The notes under the pieces are model-generated. The model was given only the letters and a program-made list of their open reading frames with translations, made no database searches and was not told the DNA's origin. A program made the translations under genes and the position numbers. A DNA stretch of 23,026 nt from assembly GCA_004556565.1 (NCBI GenBank), contig SFGN01000072.1, positions 1 to 23,026 on the forward strand, in the 5' to 3' direction. Of this stretch, positions 15,066-22,849 are shown in pieces; positions within the stretch are counted from its first letter, which is position 1, and each line of letters starts with the position of its first letter. The DNA is from Lachnospiraceae bacterium. Lineage in GTDB: Bacteria; Bacillota_A; Clostridia; Lachnospirales; Lachnospiraceae.

Positions 15066-15079
15066 TGAAAGAAGTTTCG
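15066..15079. promoter_or_regulatory. Operator dyad TGAAA-N4-TTTCG (nanE side)
   Basis: TGAAAGAAGTTTCG is the same dyad with one mismatched end base, 16 bp upstream of the nanE -35 box, the same distance as on the nagB side. The centre is predicted to lie near -58 from the transcript start, a position used by activators. Confidence 0.6.
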
Positions 15080-15095
15080 AGAACTGCAAAGGTAC

Positions 15096-15124
15096 TTGAA
15101 AATAAAATCGAACAATATTATACT
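15096..15124 (+). promoter_or_regulatory. nanE operon promoter
   Basis: TTGAAA (15096-15101) and TATACT (15119-15124) have a 17-bp spacer. The predicted start near 15131 leaves a leader of about 22 nt holding the AAGGAGGG ribosome site. Confidence 0.75.
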
Positions 15125-15152
15125 GATTGCAGAACGAAGGAGGGAACAAAAA

Positions 15153-15842
15153 ATGAATCAGAAAGTTGAAAATCTGAAGGGTAAATTAATTGTATCATGT
15201 CAGGCATTACCAGATGAACCATTACATTCTTCATTCATTATGGGAAGAATGGCACTGGCTGCAAAACAGGGAGGTGCAAGCGGAATTCGTGCAAATACAA
15301 AAGAAGATATCAAGGAGATCCAGTCACAGGTTGATCTGCCAATCATCGGAATCGTAAAAAGAGATTATGATGACAGTGATATCTACATTACACCAACGAT
15401 GAAAGAAATCGAAGAACTGATGGAAGTAAAACCTGAAATCATCGCTATGGACGCTACTATTTCAAAGAGACCTGGCGGAAAGACATTAGATGAGTTCTTT
15501 AAAGAAGTAAAAGCAAAATATCCGGATCAGTTATTCATGGCAGACTGTTCTACAGTGGAAGAAGCACTGCATGCGGATGAACTTGGATTTGACTTCATCG
15601 GAACTACAATGGTTGGTTACACAGAGCAGAGCAAGGGCGATAAGATCGAGGCAAATGATTTCGAAATCTTAAGAAAGATTGTCGCAAAAGCAAAACACAG
15701 AGTGATCGCAGAAGGTAACATCAATACACCGGAAAAAGCAAAACATGTGATCGAGCTTGGTGCGTACAGTGTTGTTGTAGGATCTATTATCACAAGACCG
15801 CAGCTGATCACAAAATCATTTGTAGAAGAAATGGAAAGATAA
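15153..15842 (+). CDS. nanE: N-acetylmannosamine-6-phosphate 2-epimerase
   Basis: Converts ManNAc-6-phosphate to GlcNAc-6-phosphate by proton transfer. It is a TIM-barrel protein of 229 aa. K69 in GIVKRDY and E187 in VIAEGNI are the expected acid/base pair, and VVGSIITRP near the C-terminus is the phosphate-binding loop. The start at 15153 follows AAGGAGGG and the mapped promoter; an in-frame ATG at 15096 overlaps the -35 box and cannot be used. It is first in the nanE-nanA-symporter-yhcH operon. Confidence 0.95.
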   Translation: MNQKVENLKGKLIVSCQALPDEPLHSSFIMGRMALAAKQGGASGIRANTKEDIKEIQSQVDLPIIGIVKRDYDDSDIYITPTMKEIEELMEVKPEIIAMDATISKRPGGKTLDEFFKEVKAKYPDQLFMADCSTVEEALHADELGFDFIGTTMVGYTEQSKGDKIEANDFEILRKIVAKAKHRVIAEGNINTPEKAKHVIELGAYSVVVGSIITRPQLITKSFVEEMER

Positions 15843-15904
15843 TTCTGCAAGGAACTTGTTAAATTAAATTTATATAAAAAGACAAAGAAAAGGAGAAAGA
15901 AACC

Positions 15905-16822
15905 ATGAGAAATCTTGAAAAGTACAAAGGCGTAATCCCTGCATTCTATGCATGCTATGACAACGAAGGAAATGTAAGCCCGGAAGGCGTTCAGGCACTG
16001 ACAAAATACTTTGTAGAAAAAGGTGTGAAAGGTGTATATGTGAACGGTTCGTCAGGAGAATGTATTTATCAGAGCGTAGAAGACCGTAAGATCATCCTTG
16101 AGAACGTTATGAAAGCAGCAGAAGGAAAGCTTACAGTTATCGCACACGTTGCATGCAATAACACAAAAGATAGCCAGGAACTTGCAAGACATGCAGAAAG
16201 CCTTGGAGTTGATGCAATCGCAGCAATCCCACCGATCTACTTCCACCTGCCAGAGTATGCAATCGCTCAGTACTGGAATGACATCAGTGCAGCAGCACCA
16301 AACACAGACTTCGTAATCTACAACATTCCACAGCTTGCAGGAGTGGCTCTTACACAGGGACTTTTCGCAGAGATGAGAAAGAATCCTAACGTAATTGGTG
16401 TTAAGAACTCTTCTATGCCGGTACAGGATATCCAGATGTTCAAACAGGCAGCAGGCCCTGACTACATCATCTTCAACGGACCAGATGAGCAGTTCATGAG
16501 TGGACGTGTCATCGGAGCTGAAGGAGCAATCGGTGGTACATACGGAGTTATGCCGGAATTATATCTGAAATTAGACGAGTATGTAAGAGCCGGAAAGATG
16601 GAAGAAGCAAGAGAAATCCAGTATGCTTGTGATGAGATTATCTATAAGATGTGCTCTGCACACGGAAATATGTACGCAGTGATCAAAGCTATGTTAAAGA
16701 TCAACGAAGGTCTGGAACTTGGCGGAGTAAGAGAGCCACTGCCAGCATTAGTAGAAGAAGACATGGCTATCGTTGAAGAAGCAGCTAAGATGGTTCGCGA
16801 CGCAAAAGCTAAATATCTGTAA
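15905..16822 (+). CDS. nanA: N-acetylneuraminate lyase
   Basis: Class I aldolase cleaving N-acetylneuraminate into N-acetylmannosamine and pyruvate. It has 305 aa, normal for the family. The carboxylate-binding loop GSSGE is at 48-52, Y139 in YNIP is the catalytic Tyr, and K167 in GVKNSS forms the Schiff base. GGTYGVMP near 213-220 belongs to the sugar pocket. AAAGGAGAAAG precedes the ATG. Codon choice is more selective (ATC, AAC, TTC frequent) than in the LysR cluster, suggesting high expression. Dihydrodipicolinate synthase is a relative, but the neighbours settle the role. Confidence 0.95.
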   Translation: MRNLEKYKGVIPAFYACYDNEGNVSPEGVQALTKYFVEKGVKGVYVNGSSGECIYQSVEDRKIILENVMKAAEGKLTVIAHVACNNTKDSQELARHAESLGVDAIAAIPPIYFHLPEYAIAQYWNDISAAAPNTDFVIYNIPQLAGVALTQGLFAEMRKNPNVIGVKNSSMPVQDIQMFKQAAGPDYIIFNGPDEQFMSGRVIGAEGAIGGTYGVMPELYLKLDEYVRAGKMEEAREIQYACDEIIYKMCSAHGNMYAVIKAMLKINEGLELGGVREPLPALVEEDMAIVEEAAKMVRDAKAKYL

Positions 16823-16871
16823 GATTATATAAAAAATACGTGAAAGAAAAATATCTGTAAGGAGAGAGACG

Positions 16872-18377
16872 ATGCAAGGGTTTACCGTAGTAGATTTAGT
16901 CATTTTAGTAGTTTATCTCGCGGCTGTACTGTTCGCCGGCCTTCATTTCGCAAAGAAAGAAATGAAAGGAAAAGAGTATTTTAAAGGAGACGGAACTGTA
17001 CCGTGGTGGGTAACTTCCGTATCAATTTTCGCAACACTGTTAAGTCCGATTTCATTCCTGTCATTAGCAGGAAACTCATACGCAGGAACATGGATCATGT
17101 GGTTCGCACAGCTTGGTATGCTGTTAGCTATCCCGATCACGATTAAATTCTTCCTGCCAATCTACAGCAAACTGGATATTGATACAGCATATCATTATCT
17201 GGAACTGAGATTCGGAAGCAAAGGACTTCGTGTACTTGGAGCTGTAATGTTCATCATTTACCAGATCGGACGTATGTCAATCATCATGTACCTTCCATGT
17301 ATGGTACTTGGAAGTCTGACTGGAATCAGCGTAAACTTACTGATCATTATCATGGGTATCATTGCTATTATTTACTCATACACAGGAGGTCTTAAATCCG
17401 TACTTTGGACAGACTTCATCCAGGGATCTGTACTTCTGATCGGTGTTACATTTGCACTGATCTTCCTGTTAGCACACTTAGATGGTGGATTTGGAGCAAT
17501 CGCACATGCACTGACAACAGAGCATAAGTTCCTTGCTGTAGATCAGCCAATCTTCAATGCTAATATTTTTAAAGACAGCGTATTCATCATGATCGTTGGT
17601 GCCGGATTCAATACAATGGCATCTTACGTATCAAGCCAGGATATTGTACAGCGTTTTACAACAACAACTGATACAAAGAAACTGAACAAAATGATGCTTA
17701 CAAACGGAGGATTATCAATCTTCATCGCAACAGTATTCTACCTGATCGGTACAGGATTATACGTATTCTATCAGCAGAATGCACTTCCACCGGCAGCAGC
17801 TCAGGACCAGATCTTCGCATCTTACATCGCATTTGAGCTTCCGGTTGGTGTAACAGGACTTCTGTTAGCAGCTATTTATGCAGCAGCACAGTCTACACTT
17901 TCTACAGGTCTGAACTCTGTAGCATCAAGCTGGACACTGGATATCCAGACAAGACTTTCTAAGAAAGAATTAAGCTTTGAGAAACAGACAAAGATCGGAC
18001 AGTATGTATCTCTGATCGTTGGTATCTTCGCAATCGTAGTTGCTATGGTACTGGCTAACGGCGGAGTAAAATCTGCATACGAATGGTTCAATGGATTCAT
18101 GGGACTGGTACTTGGTATCCTGATCGGAACATTTATCCTTGGAGCATTTACAAAGGTTGCCAATACATTTGGTGCAGTATGTGCATTCATCGTTGCATCA
18201 GGCGTAATGGTATACATCAAATACTTCGTACCTGCTGATCACGTATCAATCTGGTCATACTCAATCATCTCAATTGTAGTATCACTGGTAATTGGTATCC
18301 CGGCAAGTATCATCTGGAGAAAGGCAAAAGGAGACAATTCCGTACCTGCTCCTAACACAACCATTTACAAAAACTAA
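16872..18377 (+). CDS. Sodium:solute symporter, sialic-acid transporter
   Basis: SSS-family transporter of 501 aa with about 13 membrane helices in a LeuT-like fold. The first helix (VVDLVILVVYLAAVLFAG) and KEYFKGDGTVPWWVTSVSIF are typical. Sequence features around SYTGGLKSVLWTDFIQG (helix 5-6) and the conserved SSQDIVQRF and AAQSTLSTGLNSVAS segments match Na+-coupled sugar-acid carriers such as bacterial SiaT. Placement between nanA and yhcH makes N-acetylneuraminate, or a derivative, the most likely substrate. No ABC or TRAP sialic-acid transporter is present. TAAGGAGAG precedes the ATG. Confidence 0.9.
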   Translation: MQGFTVVDLVILVVYLAAVLFAGLHFAKKEMKGKEYFKGDGTVPWWVTSVSIFATLLSPISFLSLAGNSYAGTWIMWFAQLGMLLAIPITIKFFLPIYSKLDIDTAYHYLELRFGSKGLRVLGAVMFIIYQIGRMSIIMYLPCMVLGSLTGISVNLLIIIMGIIAIIYSYTGGLKSVLWTDFIQGSVLLIGVTFALIFLLAHLDGGFGAIAHALTTEHKFLAVDQPIFNANIFKDSVFIMIVGAGFNTMASYVSSQDIVQRFTTTTDTKKLNKMMLTNGGLSIFIATVFYLIGTGLYVFYQQNALPPAAAQDQIFASYIAFELPVGVTGLLLAAIYAAAQSTLSTGLNSVASSWTLDIQTRLSKKELSFEKQTKIGQYVSLIVGIFAIVVAMVLANGGVKSAYEWFNGFMGLVLGILIGTFILGAFTKVANTFGAVCAFIVASGVMVYIKYFVPADHVSIWSYSIISIVVSLVIGIPASIIWRKAKGDNSVPAPNTTIYKN

Positions 18378-18395
18378 GAAGGAGTGACGATTTTC

Positions 18396-18845
18396 GTGAT
18401 TTTTGGAAATATCAATAATTTATCAGAATTCCCATTCTTAGAAGAACAGGTAAAAGAGTGCTTTGAATATGCAAAGACACACGACCTTGCATCTTATGAA
18501 AAGGGAAGTCATGAAATCGATGGTGACAGACTGTTTGTCAATATCGTAGAATATACAACAACAACACCGGAAGAACGTTTCTGGGAAGCACATAAAAATT
18601 ATCTGGACGTCCATGTAATGATCCATGGAAATGAACAGATCGATCTGAACTTCATTCAGAATATGGAATTAAAAGATTTTGTGGAAAAAGATGATTTTCT
18701 TCCGATGGATGGGGAAAAGAATTCTTCCGTAGTCCTGACAGATGGAGATTTCCTGATCTGTTATCCGAGTGACGGACACAGAACAGCGGTTCAGGTTCAG
18801 GAACCGGAAACCATTAAAAAGGCAATATTTAAAGTAAAGATTTAA
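18396..18845 (+). CDS. YhcH/YjgK/YiaL family protein, probable sialic-acid anomerase
   Basis: Small cupin-like protein of 149 aa. YhcH (NanQ) in E. coli is reported to speed interconversion of sialic-acid anomers so that NanA receives its substrate. Conserved family positions include FWEAHKNYLDVHVMIHGNEQI (in part: YLDVHVMIHG) with probable metal-binding His/Glu, and the C-terminal CYPSDGHRTAVQV. GTG at 18396 is chosen: it gives the family's normal start (M-I-F-G-N-I) and has AAGGAG 11 nt upstream, whereas GTG at 18384 overlaps that ribosome site. It is the last gene before a strong terminator. Confidence 0.88.
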   Translation: MIFGNINNLSEFPFLEEQVKECFEYAKTHDLASYEKGSHEIDGDRLFVNIVEYTTTTPEERFWEAHKNYLDVHVMIHGNEQIDLNFIQNMELKDFVEKDDFLPMDGEKNSSVVLTDGDFLICYPSDGHRTAVQVQEPETIKKAIFKVKI

Positions 18846-18859
18846 TCAGAAAAAGTCGA

Positions 18860-18891
18860 GGGCAAACCATAAAAGAACGGTTTGCCCTTTT
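18860..18891 (+). terminator. Intrinsic terminator of the nanE-nanA-SSS-yhcH operon
   Basis: GGGCAAACC (18860-18868) and GGTTTGCCC (18879-18887) form a perfect 9-bp stem with a 10-nt loop, followed by TTTT. Confidence 0.9.
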
Positions 18892-18910
18892 CTGGCTGAA
18901 CGAGTATAAT
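18882..18910 (+). promoter_or_regulatory. Internal promoter for nanK
   Basis: TTGCCC (18882-18887), in the 3' arm of the terminator, and consensus TATAAT (18905-18910) are separated by 17 bp. The predicted start near 18917 separates nanK-rpiR-nagA from the upstream operon. Confidence 0.65.
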
Positions 18911-18938
18911 GAAGGAAAATGAAAGAGGCAAAGCAGAG

Positions 18939-19820
18939 ATGAAAAAATATATTAGTATTGACATCGGCGGCACAGCAATCAAATATGGTATTGTGAGCGA
19001 AGATGCAGAAGTATTGTTAAAGAAAGAAATGAAGACAGAAGCGCAGAAAGGCGGACCGGCGATCCTTGATAAAGTCATCGGTATCGTAGAAGCATTAAAA
19101 GAAGAGGCAGACTCAGGTGTGTGTATTTCTACAGCCGGTATGGTTGACATTGAGAAAGGTGAAATCTTCTATTCGGCACCGCTGATCCCGAATTATATCG
19201 GAACGGCATTCAAAAAGACGGTAGAAGAACGATTCGGAATTCCATGTGAAGTGGAAAATGATGTGAATTGTGCGGGACTTGCTGAGTACAAAGCAGGAGC
19301 GGCGGCAGGAAGTAAGGCGGCTGTGATGCTGACAATCGGAACCGGAATCGGCGGCTGTATTTTGCTGAATGGCGAGGTGTTCCACGGATTCAGTAACAGC
19401 GCATGTGAAGTCGGATATATGCATATGGATGACAGCGATTTCCAGACACTCGGAGCAGCCAGTATTCTGACGAAGAAGGTTGCTGCATGGAAGGGAGAAC
19501 CGGCAGAAAATTGGAGCGGATATCGCATTTTTGAAGAGGCAAAAAAAGGTGATAAGATCTGTAACCGTGCAATTGATGAGATGACGGATGTACTTGGGAA
19601 AGGTATTGCCAATATCTGTTATGTAGTGAATCCGGAAGTTGTCGTACTTGGCGGCGGAATCATGGCGCAGGAAGCATTCCTGAAGGACAAGATTGAAAAA
19701 GCAGTGGAAAAATACCTGGTGTCCAGCATGTGGGAGCATACAAGTATCGCATTTGCCAAAAACCAGAACAATGCCGGTATGTTAGGCGCATTCTATCATT
19801 TTCAGGGAAGACATGCATAG
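18939..19820 (+). CDS. nanK: N-acetylmannosamine kinase, ROK family
   Basis: Phosphorylates ManNAc to ManNAc-6-phosphate with ATP. It has 293 aa. The phosphate-binding DIGGTAIK is at 8-15, catalytic D108 in VENDVNC, TIGTGIGG at 132-139 and the C-terminal VVLGGG adenosine motif. The zinc-binding ROK signature is missing: where GH and a Cys cluster are expected, the sequence reads CEVGYMHMDDSDFQTLG, with Tyr160 replacing the His and no following Cys group. The ManNAc kinase of Staphylococcus aureus is, as I recall, also zinc-free. The start at 18939 lies downstream of the mapped promoter; ATG at 18909 does not. Confidence 0.9.
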   Translation: MKKYISIDIGGTAIKYGIVSEDAEVLLKKEMKTEAQKGGPAILDKVIGIVEALKEEADSGVCISTAGMVDIEKGEIFYSAPLIPNYIGTAFKKTVEERFGIPCEVENDVNCAGLAEYKAGAAAGSKAAVMLTIGTGIGGCILLNGEVFHGFSNSACEVGYMHMDDSDFQTLGAASILTKKVAAWKGEPAENWSGYRIFEEAKKGDKICNRAIDEMTDVLGKGIANICYVVNPEVVVLGGGIMAQEAFLKDKIEKAVEKYLVSSMWEHTSIAFAKNQNNAGMLGAFYHFQGRHA

Positions 19821-19858
19821 TCTGGAGTTATAAAATAAAGAAGCAGGAATAGTAAGAT

Positions 19859-20695
19859 ATGGAATATTATGTAAAATCAGTCGTTCCGATCATAGAATCG
19901 AATTATGATAAATTTACGACAGTGGAACGGAATATCGCAGATTTTTTTATACAGAACAGAAAGAAAGTGGATTTTTCATCAAAATCCATTTCCGAGAGAC
20001 TCTTCGTATCAGAAGCGTCGTTATCCAGATTTGCGAAGAAATGCGGATATCGCGGATACAGAGAATTCATCTATCAGTATGAAGAGACATTTGTAGAAAA
20101 GCAGGAATCCATTACCGGTAATACGCGAATGATCCTGAATGCGTATCAGGAACTTCTGAATAAGACTTACAGTCTGGTGGATGAGGCGCAGATTGCAAGG
20201 ATCAGCAGATATCTGAATCAGGCGGAGCGTGTGTTCGTGTGCGGAATCGGAAGTTCCGGTCTGGCAGCAAGAGAGATGGAACTGCGTTTTATGCGAATTG
20301 GTGTGGATATTGATTCGCTGGTAGAAAGAGATATGATGCGTATGCAGGCGGTATTCCAGGACAGAAGAAGCCTCGTATTCGGAATCAGTATCAGCGGATC
20401 CAAGGAAGAGGTCTTGTTTCTTCTGAAAGAAGCATATCGGAAAGGTGCGAAAACGATTCTTTTTACGGCGAACAACCGGGGTGGCTTCGAGCAGTTCTGC
20501 ACAGAAGTTGTTCTGATTCCATCACTCAGACACCTGAATCATGGGAATGTAATCTCACCGCAGTTCCCGATTTTGGTCATGCTTGATATTATCTATTCTT
20601 ACTATTTGGAACAGGATAAATATGAAAAAGAAGTTCTGCATGATAATACACTGCGTGCACTGGAAGAAGGAGAAGGGATGCACAGGAGTTTTTAG
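19859..20695 (+). CDS. RpiR-family regulator, probable NanR-type
   Basis: Regulator of 278 aa. An N-terminal HTH_6 domain covers residues 1-77 (SKSISERLFVSEASLSRFAK is the recognition region), followed by a SIS sugar-phosphate domain with VFVCGIGSSG at 125-134 and SISGSKEE at 177-184. In Firmicutes, RpiR proteins inside nan operons sense ManNAc-6-P or a neighbouring intermediate and control the operon. Likely targets are the two TGAAA-N4-TTTC dyads in the nagB-nanE control region. Only a weak AGGA ribosome site is present, consistent with low regulator expression. It is cotranscribed with nanK and nagA. Confidence 0.9.
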   Translation: MEYYVKSVVPIIESNYDKFTTVERNIADFFIQNRKKVDFSSKSISERLFVSEASLSRFAKKCGYRGYREFIYQYEETFVEKQESITGNTRMILNAYQELLNKTYSLVDEAQIARISRYLNQAERVFVCGIGSSGLAAREMELRFMRIGVDIDSLVERDMMRMQAVFQDRRSLVFGISISGSKEEVLFLLKEAYRKGAKTILFTANNRGGFEQFCTEVVLIPSLRHLNHGNVISPQFPILVMLDIIYSYYLEQDKYEKEVLHDNTLRALEEGEGMHRSF

Positions 20696-20742
20696 AATGT
20701 TAAGAGGTATGTTGGGAAAAAATAAAATGGAGGATATATAAA

Positions 20743-21894
20743 ATGATAATCAAAAATGTAATTGTCTATACAGGAGACAAAAAATTTACAGCAGGCGGCA
20801 TTGTTGTTCACGATGACAAGATCGAAAGCATTTACACGACAGAAAACGTACCGGATATGCCGGGGGAAGAAGTCGTTGACGGACAGGGGGCATACGCAAT
20901 TCCGGGACTGATCGATCTGCATTTCCACGGGTGTATGGGAGATGACTTCTGTGATAACAGTAAAGAGGCTATTGAAAATATTGCAAAATATGAGGCTTCT
21001 GTGGGTGTTACAACAATCGCACCAGCAACAATGACACTTCCGGTAGAAGAACTGGAAGATATCTTAAGAACAGCAGCAGAATACAAAAAAGAGCAGAATC
21101 CGAAGGGAGCGGATCTTGTTGGCGTGAACATGGAAGGCCCGTTCATCAGCCCGGTGAAAAAAGGAGCGCAGGATGAAAGAAATATCATGCCTTGTGATAC
21201 GGATATTTGTCAGAGATTCCTTGATGCTTCGGAAGGCCTTGTGAAGTTTGTAGGACTTGCGCCGGAAGAAAGTGAGGACGCAGTTGCATTTGTAGAAGCA
21301 ATGAAAGATAAAGTGAACATTTCGCTTGCACATACCAATGCGGATTATGCACATGCGAAAGCAGCATTCGATGCCGGAGCAAATCATGCCGTACATCTCT
21401 TTAATGCGATGCCTGCATTCACTCACCGTGAACCGGGTGTTGTAGGAGCAGTGTCCGACAGTGCACATGTAATGGCAGAGATTATCTGTGACGGTGTACA
21501 TATCCATCCATCGATGGTGAGAGCAGCGTTCAAGATGATGGGAGCAGACCGTATGATCCTGATCAGCGACAGTATGCGTGCGACCGGAATGCCGGACGGA
21601 CAGTATACACTTGGTGGATTGGATGTAAAAGTAGTCGGTAATCATGCAACACTGGTATCTGATGGAGCACTTGCAGGATCTGTTACAAACCTTGCAGACT
21701 GTATGCGTACGGTAGTTAAGAAGATGGAGATCCCGCTTGAGACGGCTGTAGCATGTGCGACGATCAATCCGGCTAAGAGTCTTGGAATTGAAGATACATA
21801 TGGTTCGATCGCACCGGGAAAGAAAGCGAATATCGTATTATTAGACGAGAATTTGGAGCTTAAGATGGTAATTAAGGACGGACAGGAATTATAA
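20743..21894 (+). CDS. nagA: N-acetylglucosamine-6-phosphate deacetylase
   Basis: Removes acetate from GlcNAc-6-phosphate to give GlcN-6-phosphate. It is an amidohydrolase of 383 aa, normal length. H60 and H62 (LIDLHFHG), E131 (NMEGPFISP), H197 (LAHTNADY) and H218 (AVHLFNAM) are the metal ligands, and D276 (LISDSMRATG) is the catalytic base. GNHATLVSDGALAGS near 303-317 completes the site. GGAGG lies 9 nt before the ATG. It links the nan branch to nagB, so the cluster holds the full route from Neu5Ac to fructose-6-phosphate. Confidence 0.95.
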   Translation: MIIKNVIVYTGDKKFTAGGIVVHDDKIESIYTTENVPDMPGEEVVDGQGAYAIPGLIDLHFHGCMGDDFCDNSKEAIENIAKYEASVGVTTIAPATMTLPVEELEDILRTAAEYKKEQNPKGADLVGVNMEGPFISPVKKGAQDERNIMPCDTDICQRFLDASEGLVKFVGLAPEESEDAVAFVEAMKDKVNISLAHTNADYAHAKAAFDAGANHAVHLFNAMPAFTHREPGVVGAVSDSAHVMAEIICDGVHIHPSMVRAAFKMMGADRMILISDSMRATGMPDGQYTLGGLDVKVVGNHATLVSDGALAGSVTNLADCMRTVVKKMEIPLETAVACATINPAKSLGIEDTYGSIAPGKKANIVLLDENLELKMVIKDGQEL

Positions 21895-21937
21895 TTCATG
21901 CAATTTATAGTATAAGGCTATTTGGTGTTAAGGACAG

Positions 21938-22525
21938 ATGAAAAAGATTATATTTTTAGGTGACAGTATTACAGATGCCAGTCATTGCTTTTTAGAAAAT
22001 CCACTGGGAAACGGTTATGTGAATATGGTGGCTGAGAAGTTGAATGACAGTGACGGCGGAAGGAAGAAGTACGACATTATGAATCGAGGACATGATGGAT
22101 TCACGATTCATGGAGTGAAACGTATATTGGAGAAGGAATGCATTTTAAAACGACCGGATGTCGTAAGCATTCTGATAGGATGCAATGACGTCGGAGTTAT
22201 GATGAATACAGGAAAGAGTCTGGAAGAACAGCAGTTTGAAGCCTGTTATGAAGCCATTGTGAAAGAAATTACAGAGCAATCGGATGCAAAGCTTATCTGT
22301 ATGTCGCCATTTATAGTGCCATATCCCGGAATGTATGAAAACTGGATTCCGGGAATAAAACAGACAGAAAGAATCGAAAAAAAGATTGCAGAAAAATATC
22401 ATGCGGACTTTCTTACGCTTCAGGACATGATAATATTGAAAGCAGAAAAAGCAGGATATGAGAGTGTTACAACGGATAAAAGCTATACAAAGTGTCAGGC
22501 ACCAATGGTAGGTAGCTATCATTAA
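21938..22525 (+). pseudogene. SGNH/GDSL esterase lacking its C-terminal catalytic His
   Basis: GDSL-type hydrolase of 195 aa. Block I GDSITD holds nucleophile S10, NRGHDGFTI is block II, and LIGCNDV is block III. At the C-terminus the family expects a DGxHL motif carrying the catalytic Asp and His. Here the sequence reaches VTTD at residue 180 and then turns into unrelated KSYTKCQAPMVGSYH before a stop. The break is at about 22477-22478, consistent with a rearrangement that removed roughly 15-30 residues. By position it could have been a sialate O-acetylesterase, which is inference. It is probably inactive. Confidence 0.75.
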
Positions 22526-22849
22526 GATAAGAATTATGATATACTAGAAGAGCCGGGAAATTATGAATTTCTTGATACAGTTCTCGTATTGCGTCTCTAG
22601 ATAAATAATTCAGGCATGGCAAACAGACAGATTGGGGAATCTGCCTACTGAAAAAATATCAAGATATGAATATTTTATCGGTATTGGAATGTAGTCGCAG
22701 TCCTTGCTCTTAAGTAGCGGGGATTGCGCCTGTCGGGTCTTACAGCAATTAATTCCCTACCTATTAAAGCAATAACATCAATGGGCGGTGAGGCACAAGA
22801 GCGTCTCAGAAATTCCGTACATATAGCGATAGCTATGCTGAAATTTATC
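22478..22849. other. Unassigned structured segment between esterase break and IS copy
   Basis: No convincing gene. Two folded elements stand out: AGACAGATT-GGGG-AATCTGCCT (22625-22646, one mismatch) and CGCAGTCC with GGATTGCG (22696-22703 and 22721-22728, enclosing a small GCT/AGC stem). The plus-frame codons from about 22691 read VVAVLALK, a stop, then RGLRLSGLTAINSLP, which looks like a decayed coding end. The segment may be the remnant of a mobile element, possibly an IS200/IS605 end, but I cannot confirm this. Confidence 0.35.

Noticed and set aside
15096..15152. Longer N-terminus for NanE starting at 15096
   Set aside because: That ATG overlaps the -35 box of the operon promoter, and the extra residues do not match NanE.
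14875..15152. Riboswitch (glmS or similar) in the nagB-nanE gap
   Set aside because: The leaders predicted from the promoters are only about 20-40 nt, too short for a riboswitch, and no known aptamer pattern was seen.
19113..19739. 208-aa minus-strand frame opposite nanK
   Set aside because: It is antisense to a well-conserved kinase, has no family match and no ribosome site; a shadow frame.
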